From Streptomyces cinerochromogenes (GTDB taxonomy: Bacteria > Actinomycetota > Actinomycetes > Streptomycetales > Streptomycetaceae): a DNA stretch of 64,000 nt. Under the pieces are notes generated by a model. The model was given only the letters and a program-made list of their open reading frames with translations. It searched no databases and had not been told where the DNA came from. The stretch's first letter is position 1. The number at the start of each line of letters is the position of its first letter. The stretch is from assembly GCF_014648635.1 (NCBI RefSeq), contig NZ_BMRM01000001.1:186001-250000 (forward strand), given 5' to 3'. Shown piece after piece: positions 37,086 to 44,953 of this stretch. Both the position numbers and the translations under genes were made by a program.

Positions 37086-38875
37086 TGCACAGCGCCGCCT
37101 GGCACGCCCGCATCGCCTGCGGCGACGAGGTGGGGGCCGGATTCCTGGTCACCGGCCGCCGGGTGCTCACCTGCGCCCATGTCGTCCGGTGCAGCGACCG
37201 GTCGGCGGTCACCGTGTCCTTCCCGAACGCCCGGGAGCTGGGCGAGCTGACCGCCTCGGTCGTCGTCCACGGCGGCTGGGCGGGCGCGGTCACCGACCCC
37301 GGCGATGTCGCCGTCCTCGAACTGGACCATGACGTCCCGCTCGCCCCGGCCGGCTTCGCGCCGCCCCAGGCCGCGTACACCGAGCCGTACCCCAAGCTGG
37401 TCGCGTACGGCTTCCCGGAGGGCTACGACGAGGGAACCCTCGCCGAGTACCAGGCGGTGTCGGGCCAGTTGATCGCCGGCGAGTGGCTGGAGCTGGTGGC
37501 GTGGAACGGACACGGGCAGCCGCTCGTGGGCGGGTTCAGCGGGGCGGCGGCGACGCTGCCGGACGGCAGGGTGGCCGGCATGGTCACCGCGGCCTCGGAC
37601 ACGCCGGACGTGCGCAAGGGCCGCATGCTGCCGCTGGACGTGATGGCCCGGTACTGGCCCGCGCTGGGCGAGCTGGTGCCCCGCCCCGGCCACCGGCACG
37701 ACACCCGCGGGTGGCTGGAGGGCCTGCTGCGCCGGGCCGCCGCCGAGTCCGGGCGGGTGTGCGACCCGAACCGGCTGTACGTCGACGCGGTCGGTGCCTT
37801 CGGGCCGCCGCTGCCCCCGGGCGGCTTCCCGTCCCTGGGGGCGGCCGCCGCCTATGTGCAGGGCGAGGTCCCGGACCCGGAGGCGGTGACCCGGTTCGCC
37901 GGCCGGCTCCGGGAACTGCTGGACGGGGAGGCGGTGTTACGGTCCCCGGCGGTCCCGTCGGCGCGGTCGGTGCCGTCCGCTCCCTCGGCCCCGGCGGCCC
38001 CGGCGGCGGCCCCCTCGGCCGCCCCCGCCTCCGGTGCGCCGGCCTGGTCCCCGGTCGTCGTGGAGATCGACCACAGCGGCGCCGGTCCCGACCAGGTCAC
38101 CGTGGAGGTGTCGGCGTACCGCGACGGCCGGCGCCGGCCGGTGGGCGCCCGCCGGCTGCCGAGGAACGCGGTACGGGCCTACGTCCAGAACCGCATCGAC
38201 GAGGCCGTGGCCCACCTCGCGCCCGACGCCGACGAACTCGTGACGTTCGTCCTGCCGCGCGAGTGGCTCAACGAGGCGGTGGCGCAGTGGGAGTGCGGCG
38301 CGGACGACAGCACGCCCCTCGGCTGCGCCTACCCCCTGGTGGTGACCGACCGCGCCCGCCACCACAGCGGCCGGCTGCGCCACCAGCTGCGCAAGAAGTG
38401 GCAGAAACTGGACGCGGGCGGGGCGGTCGAGGTGCACCGCGTCGAGTGCGGCACCCGGGAGCGGCCGCCGAGCCTGCGCAAACGGCTGTGGGACGGCGAG
38501 GCCGGCCTGGCGGGCTTCGCGACCCCGCCCACGGCGGCCCGGCAGCACTTCGAGGTCGGCCTCAACGTCCCCGTCCCCGTCCTGCTGTGGCCCCGGACCG
38601 GCTCCGGCTGCCCCGGCCACGAGGACGACGGCCCCTGCGCCGGCAGCCCCGCCGGGGAACCGTCCTGCCCCGGCACCGCGTTCCTCGACCAGCTCACCGC
38701 CTCGGTCACCGGTGTCCCGCCCGCCGAACTCCCCCGGCACATCCTGTCGTTGCGGCTCACCGCGGACGCCGCCGACGAACCCGACCGGCACTGGGCGAGA
38801 GACCTCCAGCTGCTCTGGGACGACCCCCGCTGCTTCCCCGAGACCACCGCGAGCCTGCATTCGCCCGTCGCCTGA
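37085..38875 (+). CDS. trypsin-like protease fused to VMAP C-terminal domain
   Basis: A 596-residue protein, probably cytoplasmic (no signal peptide). Residues ~1-190 are a chymotrypsin-fold protease with an intact triad: His32 in TCAHVV, Asp74 in GDVAVLEL and Ser152 in GGFSGAA. Residues ~210-285 are helical and may be an effector-associated region. A disordered Ser/Pro/Ala linker follows, then a VMAP C-terminal-type domain (residues ~320-590, VVVEIDHSG, FVLPREWLNEAVAQWECG, FLDQLTASV). VMAP partners a MoxR ATPase and a vWA protein, both encoded next. Codon 285 (37937-37939) is TTA, the only one found in the window, so translation should need the bldA tRNA. GTG at 37082 is an alternative start. 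Confidence 0.88.
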   Translation: MHSAAWHARIACGDEVGAGFLVTGRRVLTCAHVVRCSDRSAVTVSFPNARELGELTASVVVHGGWAGAVTDPGDVAVLELDHDVPLAPAGFAPPQAAYTEPYPKLVAYGFPEGYDEGTLAEYQAVSGQLIAGEWLELVAWNGHGQPLVGGFSGAAATLPDGRVAGMVTAASDTPDVRKGRMLPLDVMARYWPALGELVPRPGHRHDTRGWLEGLLRRAAAESGRVCDPNRLYVDAVGAFGPPLPPGGFPSLGAAAAYVQGEVPDPEAVTRFAGRLRELLDGEAVLRSPAVPSARSVPSAPSAPAAPAAAPSAAPASGAPAWSPVVVEIDHSGAGPDQVTVEVSAYRDGRRRPVGARRLPRNAVRAYVQNRIDEAVAHLAPDADELVTFVLPREWLNEAVAQWECGADDSTPLGCAYPLVVTDRARHHSGRLRHQLRKKWQKLDAGGAVEVHRVECGTRERPPSLRKRLWDGEAGLAGFATPPTAARQHFEVGLNVPVPVLLWPRTGSGCPGHEDDGPCAGSPAGEPSCPGTAFLDQLTASVTGVPPAELPRHILSLRLTADAADEPDRHWARDLQLLWDDPRCFPETTASLHSPVA

Positions 38876-38918
38876 CCGACCGTACGACCGAACCGCCCCC
38901 CACGGAGAAGAAGAGCCC

Positions 38919-39962
38919 ATGCCCCTGTGGCCCGTCTACACCGGTACGAGCGAGCCGCACGACGGCATCACGAAGCTCCCCCCGCCGCCGCCCTGGCGGG
39001 ACTTCGACGGCGGGCCGGTGCTCCCGGCGCCGGACGCGACCGCCGACGCCTCCGCCGTCTCCCCCGACCGCACCCACCGCGCCGAGACGTACCAGGCCAC
39101 GCCGGAGACGGTCCAGCTGGTCAACGCGGCCCTGTACCTGCGCCGTCCCCTGCTGGTCACCGGCCCGCCCGGCACCGGCAAGTCCTCGCTGGTGTACGCG
39201 GTCGCCCGGGAGCTGCGGCTCGGTCCGGTGCTGCGCTGGAACATCACCAGCCGCAGCACCCTCCACGACGGCCTCTACCAGTACGACCCTCTCTCCCGGC
39301 TGTACGCGGCCCGGCAGGAGGCCGGCCGGACGGACCGGGCCGGGGGCACCGGGGGCGCGGAGAGCGGGTCGGGCATCGAGCACCATCTGCGCCTCGGCCC
39401 GCTCGGCACCGCCCTGCTGCCCTACGGCCGTCCCCGCGCGCTGCTCATCGACGAGATCGACAAGAGCGACCTCGATCTGCCCAACGACCTGCTGAACGTG
39501 CTGGAGGAGGGCCAGTACGAGATCCCCGAGCTGGTGCGGGCCGCCCGGCTCACGCCGGACGGTGTCGCCGAGGTGCTGGCCGACGGCACCGACGAGCGGG
39601 TCCCGGTGGCCCGCGGCCGGGTGCGCTGCCGGGCCTTCCCGTTCGTCGTCCTGACCAGCAACGGCGAGCGCGAGTTCCCGCCCGCCTTCCTGCGCCGGTG
39701 CGTCACGCTGCACCTGCGCCAGCCGGACGACCGGCACCTCGCCGAGATCGTCCGCGCGCACCTGGGCGAGCCGGACGCGTACGCCCGGACCCTGATCGAG
39801 CGCTTCCTGTCCCGGTCGGGCGTCGGCGACCTGGCCACGGACCAGCTCCTCAACGCGATCTACCTGGCCCGCTCCGCCGACCTGGACGCCGAGTCCCTGG
39901 ACCGGCTCGCCGAGCAGCTGATGCCGTACCTGGGCCAGACGGCACAGTCCGATGTCTTCTGA
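38919..39962 (+). CDS. MoxR-type AAA+ ATPase of the VMAP system
   Basis: A 347-residue AAA+ ATPase. After ~70 residues of Pro-rich lead come Walker A GPPGTGKS (82-89), Walker B ALLIDEIDKSD (~174-184), sensor 1 VLTSNGERE, an arginine finger region PPAFLRRCV, and a short helical lid (residues ~280-347). MoxR ATPases remodel or activate vWA-containing partners; here the partner is the fusion protein downstream and the VMAP protease upstream. The ATG at 38919 follows GGAGAAGAAG. Its last 11 bases overlap the start of the giant fusion gene, and it starts 43 bp after the protease stop. Confidence 0.92.
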   Translation: MPLWPVYTGTSEPHDGITKLPPPPPWRDFDGGPVLPAPDATADASAVSPDRTHRAETYQATPETVQLVNAALYLRRPLLVTGPPGTGKSSLVYAVARELRLGPVLRWNITSRSTLHDGLYQYDPLSRLYAARQEAGRTDRAGGTGGAESGSGIEHHLRLGPLGTALLPYGRPRALLIDEIDKSDLDLPNDLLNVLEEGQYEIPELVRAARLTPDGVAEVLADGTDERVPVARGRVRCRAFPFVVLTSNGEREFPPAFLRRCVTLHLRQPDDRHLAEIVRAHLGEPDAYARTLIERFLSRSGVGDLATDQLLNAIYLARSADLDAESLDRLAEQLMPYLGQTAQSDVF

Positions 39963-42900
39963 ACCCACCGAGCCGCGCGAGCCCGCCGGGACCACGGAGC
40001 CGCCCGATCCCGCCGGGACCGCCGGGACCACGGAGCCGCCCGATCCCGCCGGGACCGCCGGGACCACGGAGCCGTCCGATCCCGCCGGGACCGCCCGGTT
40101 CACCGAGCTGTCCGGGCCGTCCGGGGCCACCCGGCCCGCCGAGCCGTTCGAGCCCGCCGGGACCGCCCGGTTCACCGAGCTGTCCGGGCCGTCCGGGGCC
40201 ACCCGGCCCGCCGAGCCGCCCAAGCCCGCCGGGAGCCCCGAGCCGTCCGGCGCCGCCCGGCCCGCCGAGCCGCCCGAGCCCACCAGGACCCCCGAGCCGT
40301 CCGGGGCCGCCCGGCCCACTGAGCCGCCCCAGCCCGCCGGAGCCGCCCGGCCCGCCGAGCCGTCCGAGCCCACCAGGACCCCCGAGCCGTCCGGGGCCGC
40401 CCGGCCCACTGAGCCGCCCCAGCCCGCCGGAGCCGCCCGGCCCGCCGGGCCTGCCGGGCCTGCCGGGCCGTCCGGCTCCGCGGATCCGCTGGTCCGCCTG
40501 GCCGACATCCTGGCCGCGGCGGCCGGCGGCGTGCGTCCGGGCCCCCGGGAACTGGCCGAGTTGCTGTGGCTGGCCCGGCAGATGGAGCCGGACCCCGGCA
40601 CGCCCGACGGCACCGGCGAAGAGCTGCCCGGGGAGGAACCGGCTCCCCCGCCGCCGCGGGAAGAGACGCCGGGGCCCGAGCCCGCCCGGCCCCCGAAGGA
40701 CCGCACCCGGCCGCCCGGGCCGCACCCCGCCGCCAGGCCGCCGTCCCGCGTCCCCCTCCACCTCCCCTCCCGCCGTCACGCCCCGGCGGCGGACCGGCCC
40801 CACAGCCCGCTGCTGGCCCCGGCGCCGCCGATGCTGCCCCACCCGCTGGCGCTGCAACGCGCGCTGCGCCCGCTGGCACGCCGTACCGACGCCCCCGTGG
40901 GCCAGGAACTGGACGAGCCGGCGACCGCCGACCGCATCGCCCGCCTCGGTGCCGACCCCGCGTGGTGGCTGCCGGTGCTGCGCCCCGCCCGGGAGCGCTG
41001 GCTGCGCCTGAACCTGGTGTACGACGCCGGGCCCACGATGCCGGTCTGGCGCCCCCTGGTCCGGGAACTGCACACGGTGCTGGCCCAGTCGGGCGCGTTC
41101 CGCACGGTCACCCTGTACCGGGCCGCCGCCGACGGCACCGTGCACGGACCCGACCCGCACGTCCCCGCCGACGGCCGCACCGTCACCCTGCTGATCAGCG
41201 ACTGCATGGGCCCGCAGTGGCGGGAGGGCCCCGCCGGCACCCTGTGGTACGCCACCCTGCACCGCTGGGCACGCCGGATGCCCCTGGCCGTCGTACAGCC
41301 GCTCCCGGAGCACCTGTGGCGGAACACGGCCCTGCCCACCAGCCCGGGCACCCTGTCGGCCGCACACCCGGCCGCGCCCACGGCGACGCTCGCGTTCACG
41401 CCGTACGAGCAGCCCGAGACGGACGAGTTCGCCGTGGCCGGCGCCGCCGTCCCGCTGCCCGTGCTGGAGCCGCGGCCGAGGTGGCTGGCGAACTGGGCGG
41501 CGCTGCTCACCACGCAGGGCGGCGCGGCGATCCCCGGCGCCGCCGCCCGGCTGGGGCGTCCGCTGCCGGCCGACGCCGAGGACCGGACGGACGTCGGGCG
41601 GCTGTCCGCCGAGGAACTGGTCCTGCGGTTCCGGGCGACCGCCTCCCCCGAGGCGGTGCGGCTGGCCGGCCATCTCGCGGTGGGCCGCCCCGACCTGCCG
41701 GTGATGCGACTCGTCCAGGCGGCGGTCGCACCGGATCCGCGGCCCCAGCACCTGGCCGAGGTCATCCTCAGCGGCATGCTCGGCACGGTCCCGGGCGGGC
41801 CGCCCGGCTCCTACGCCTTCCGGGACGGCGTCCGCGAGCTGCTCCTCCTCGGCCTGCCCCGCACCGATCGCCACCGCACCACCGAACTCCTCGACCGCAT
41901 GGGCGAGTTCATCGACCGCCGGGCGGGCCGCGCCCCGGGCGAGTTCCGGGCGGTGGTCCCGTCCCCGCGCGGGACGGGCACGGCGGCGGAGACCGACCCG
42001 TTCGCCACGCTCAGCGAGGACAGCGTGCGACGGCTGTCGGCGGCCGGCACTCCCGACGGGGCCGCGGGCGGGCTGTTCGCGGGGCGGTACCGGCTGGTGC
42101 GGCCGACGGGATCCCGGGGGACGGGCTGGTTCGCCGAGGACACGCAGGACGAAGACGCCCCCGTCGTGCTGCGCCGGTATCCGCCGGGGCAGTCCCGTGC
42201 CGCCTTCACGGATCTCTGCCGGCAGCTGAGCCGGATCCGCCACGCCGGGATCGCGCGGGTCCGGGACCACGGCTTCGCCGACGGTCTGCCGTACCTGGTA
42301 CGGGACTTCGTGGCGGGCCGGACGCTGCACCAGCGCCTCGAAGACGCGGGGGGCGGTCTGCCCGCCGAGGAAGTCGCCGTCCTGGTCCCGAAGCTGACCG
42401 ACGCGGTGCTGGCCCTGCACGCGCAGGAGGGGCCGCGCGGCACGCTGGACACGCGCTCCGTCGTCCTCACTCCCGACGGGCCGGTGCTGACCTGCCTGGA
42501 CTCCGCGCCGCCGGCCCACGGCAGCCGCGAGGAGACCCTGCACGCGCTCGGGGGGATCGTGCGTTCCCTGCTCCGGGACAGCTCCGGCGGGCTCAGGGCG
42601 CAGCTGGACAAGGCCGTCGCCGCGCTCCTCTCCGACCGTCCCCCCACCCAGCGGCAGGTCGTCGAACGCCTCCTCCGCCTCGGCCCCCTCCGCTTCTCCC
42701 TCCTCGGCCCGGTCCAGGTCACCCGCGACGGCCGCCCGGTCCCCGTCGACGACCCTCACGACCAGGCCGTCCTGTGCATGCTGCTGCTGCGGGAGGGGCG
42801 GCCCGCCACCGAGGCGGAACCGGACGCCCTGCGCCGCCTCCGCGACCTCCTCGGCCCGGACGTCCTGACGGCCGGCGACAGCGGGTACGCCCTGCGCGCG

Positions 42901-44796
42901 CCCTACGACGTGGATGTCTTCCGCTTCCGCCGGCTGGCCGCCGAGGCCGAGCGGGCACGGACCGCCGAAGACCTCCCCCGCGCCCGGGAACTCGCCGCCG
43001 AGGCACTGGAGTTGTGGCGCGGCGAACCCCTGGCCGGTGTCCCCGGCCCGGCCGCCCGGGAGGCCCGGGCCGGGCTCCTCGCCCTGCACCGCGAACTGAG
43101 CGCCCTGCTCGACGGCCCCGCCGGGCACCACCCCGAGATCCACTTCGCCGCCGACGACCTCACCGGCCGCCCCGAAGCCCGGATCACCCTCGAAGCCGCG
43201 GTGCACGAGATCCTCTCGCGTGGCTCGCTCAGCCCCCGGCAGTACGCGGTGGACGTCCGGCCGGACGGCTACCTGGTGCGGGCCGAGCCGGGTGTGTACC
43301 TGCTGCCCGTCCTCGTCGCCGTCCTGCGCGAGCTGCCCCACGCGCTGACCCGGCTGACCGACCCGCCGCGGCTGCGGGTGACGTTCGGCCGGCCGTCCGC
43401 CGGGCCGCCGGAGGCAGCCGCGGACGTCGTGGTGGTCGTACCCCCCGCCCTGTACGACGACTTCGCCGCCAGCTCCGCCGCCCGCCGCTCCCAGCGGTTC
43501 CGGCCGGTGTTCGGCGACAGCGCGCCGGACAGCCCTCCGGCCGCCTGGTACTGCCTGCTCGGGGCGGGCTCCGCGGACGTCGGGGAACGTGACCTGGTGC
43601 AGGGGCCGTTCATCACGCACGACCTGCGGGAGCTGGGCGTGCCCGTGCCGGGCCGTACGGCGGTGGTGCACACGCGGCCCGGCGGACCGCTCACGCTGCT
43701 CGACCCGATCCAGCCGTACGGCACGCGTGCGCCGCGCCCGGAGACGTACTACTCGGTGGACCTCGCCCCGCACGAGGCCCGGCAGATCGTGTCCCTGCCG
43801 AGTTCGGGGAAGGGCGCGTTCCAGGCCGCGGTGAAGCTGTCCTGGCGGGTCGAGGACCCGGTGGCGTTCGTCCGCGCCGAGGCCGGCGGTGTCCGCGAGC
43901 TGCTGCTGGAGCACCTGCGGGCCGCGGCGGCCCCGGTCACCCGCCGCTATCCGCTGCGCCGGGCGGGCGCGGCCCAGCGGGCGGTGAACGCGGGCGTGGA
44001 CGGCTGGCCGGTGCCGGGGCTCGCGGTGTCGTACACGGTGCAGCTGGTACCGGAGTGGGCGCCCGCGCCGGCGGCGGAGCCACCGGTGCCGTCGCGGCGG
44101 CGCCTGTCGGCGCTGCTCGCCGACGCCGAGACGGTGCTGGTCGGCTTCGACGGGCCGCTGGCCCGGCTGTTCCCGGCGCAGACGGCACGGGAGGCCGTGC
44201 TCGACCTGCTGTCGGTCGTGGCCGACCACCGCGATCCGCAGGACGCCCTGGCGGGCCGGCCGCTGCCGGTGGCGGGCGCACTCGGCCGGGAGGCGTTCAC
44301 GCATCCGCTGGACCTGCTGCGGGCCTTCGCCCACGACCGGCTGGGCCCGCTGCTGCGGGCGCGCCTCGACGAGCTGGAGCTGCGGGCCGTCCCCGACGCG
44401 CCCACGACACACCGCTCCCTCGCGCTCGTCCGCGCCCTGCACCGGTCCGGCCGCCGGGTGAGCGTGGTGACGGACGTGAGCACGCAGGCCGTCCACCGCT
44501 ATCTGGAGCCGTACCGGCTGCCGCTCGCCGGCATCCACGGCCGCCGTGACGACCTGAGCCTGCTGACGCCCCATCCGGACTGTCTGCTGCGCGCCCTGCG
44601 GGTGCGCGGTACGCCGTCCCGCTCGGGGGTGCTGATCAGCTCCTCGGTCGCGGAACTCACCGCCGCCCAGCAGCTCGGCCTGCGCTTCGTCGGGTACGCG
44701 CCCAGCGCGGCCGGGCGGCGCGGTCTGCGGGAGGCCGGCAGCGAGGTCACCGTCTCGTCGCTGGAGCCGCTGCTGGAGGCCGCGCGGGCGCTGTGA
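39952..44796 (+). CDS. giant SAV_2336-type/vWA/pseudokinase/BTAD/cyclase-like/SPFH-like/HAD-like fusion
   Basis: A 1,614-residue protein, third arm of the VMAP-MoxR system. Order as read: Pro/Glu repeat tail (1-180); SAV_2336-like helices (~181-215); vWA-like domain (~345-480; LVYDAGPTM in place of the DxSxS metal motif, LISDCMG); kinase-like domain (~712-895) without VAIK Lys, HRD Asp or DFG; SARP-type winged helix plus BTAD (~913-1055); nucleotide-cyclase-like region (~1060-1205, DVRPDGYLV, VVVVVPPALYDDF); SPFH/band-7-like domain (~1280-1370, LSWRVEDPVAFV); HAD-like domain (~1390-1614, VGFDGPLARLF, first catalytic Asp replaced by Gly). Domain names beyond vWA, kinase and BTAD are inferences from pattern. 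It is probably a signalling scaffold rather than an enzyme. Confidence 0.82.
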   Translation: MSSEPTEPREPAGTTEPPDPAGTAGTTEPPDPAGTAGTTEPSDPAGTARFTELSGPSGATRPAEPFEPAGTARFTELSGPSGATRPAEPPKPAGSPEPSGAARPAEPPEPTRTPEPSGAARPTEPPQPAGAARPAEPSEPTRTPEPSGAARPTEPPQPAGAARPAGPAGPAGPSGSADPLVRLADILAAAAGGVRPGPRELAELLWLARQMEPDPGTPDGTGEELPGEEPAPPPPREETPGPEPARPPKDRTRPPGPHPAARPPSRVPLHLPSRRHAPAADRPHSPLLAPAPPMLPHPLALQRALRPLARRTDAPVGQELDEPATADRIARLGADPAWWLPVLRPARERWLRLNLVYDAGPTMPVWRPLVRELHTVLAQSGAFRTVTLYRAAADGTVHGPDPHVPADGRTVTLLISDCMGPQWREGPAGTLWYATLHRWARRMPLAVVQPLPEHLWRNTALPTSPGTLSAAHPAAPTATLAFTPYEQPETDEFAVAGAAVPLPVLEPRPRWLANWAALLTTQGGAAIPGAAARLGRPLPADAEDRTDVGRLSAEELVLRFRATASPEAVRLAGHLAVGRPDLPVMRLVQAAVAPDPRPQHLAEVILSGMLGTVPGGPPGSYAFRDGVRELLLLGLPRTDRHRTTELLDRMGEFIDRRAGRAPGEFRAVVPSPRGTGTAAETDPFATLSEDSVRRLSAAGTPDGAAGGLFAGRYRLVRPTGSRGTGWFAEDTQDEDAPVVLRRYPPGQSRAAFTDLCRQLSRIRHAGIARVRDHGFADGLPYLVRDFVAGRTLHQRLEDAGGGLPAEEVAVLVPKLTDAVLALHAQEGPRGTLDTRSVVLTPDGPVLTCLDSAPPAHGSREETLHALGGIVRSLLRDSSGGLRAQLDKAVAALLSDRPPTQRQVVERLLRLGPLRFSLLGPVQVTRDGRPVPVDDPHDQAVLCMLLLREGRPATEAEPDALRRLRDLLGPDVLTAGDSGYALRAPYDVDVFRFRRLAAEAERARTAEDLPRARELAAEALELWRGEPLAGVPGPAAREARAGLLALHRELSALLDGPAGHHPEIHFAADDLTGRPEARITLEAAVHEILSRGSLSPRQYAVDVRPDGYLVRAEPGVYLLPVLVAVLRELPHALTRLTDPPRLRVTFGRPSAGPPEAAADVVVVVPPALYDDFAASSAARRSQRFRPVFGDSAPDSPPAAWYCLLGAGSADVGERDLVQGPFITHDLRELGVPVPGRTAVVHTRPGGPLTLLDPIQPYGTRAPRPETYYSVDLAPHEARQIVSLPSSGKGAFQAAVKLSWRVEDPVAFVRAEAGGVRELLLEHLRAAAAPVTRRYPLRRAGAAQRAVNAGVDGWPVPGLAVSYTVQLVPEWAPAPAAEPPVPSRRRLSALLADAETVLVGFDGPLARLFPAQTAREAVLDLLSVVADHRDPQDALAGRPLPVAGALGREAFTHPLDLLRAFAHDRLGPLLRARLDELELRAVPDAPTTHRSLALVRALHRSGRRVSVVTDVSTQAVHRYLEPYRLPLAGIHGRRDDLSLLTPHPDCLLRALRVRGTPSRSGVLISSSVAELTAAQQLGLRFVGYAPSAAGRRGLREAGSEVTVSSLEPLLEAARAL
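39988..40095 (+). repeat. tandem repeat, three units of 36 bp
   Basis: Three near-identical 36-bp units starting GGGACCACGGAGCCG, coding for GTTEPPDPAGTA and variants. The first of three tandem arrays in the first 500 bp of the fusion gene. Only single-base differences (cgcccg/cgtccg) separate units, so they are recent duplications. Confidence 0.9.
40096..40239 (+). repeat. tandem repeat, two units of 72 bp
   Basis: Two copies of a 72-bp unit starting CGGTTCACCGAGCTG (40096 and 40168), coding for RFTELSGPSGATRPAEP and following residues. They differ mainly in the last codons. Confidence 0.88.
40276..40455 (+). repeat. tandem repeat, two units of 90 bp
   Basis: Two nearly identical 90-bp units starting GAGCCCACCAGGACC (40276 and 40366), coding for EPTRTPEPSGAARPTEPPQP and the rest of a 30-residue unit. 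They end in a run of PAG triplets. Confidence 0.88.
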
Positions 44797-44953
44797 CCCG
44801 CCGACACACCGGTACGGCCCGGAAATACGCCCGTTCAGCGGCGCCCCGCCCGGGCGCGCACAGCGGGCGCCCGCTCCCCGCCCCGCGCAGGATGCCAGTG
44901 AGCCCGCCGATTCGGGCGGGGCCCCAAGGCCACCGCACTCGGAAGGATCCACC

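Noticed and set aside
39988..40455. Regular repeats considered as CRISPR
   Set aside because: Units are contiguous, without spacers, and in frame with a Pro-rich protein tail.
44797..44953. Gap before mbl examined for IclR-like or conflict-system operators
   Set aside because: Only GC-rich DNA without palindromes or promoter hexamers that I could support.
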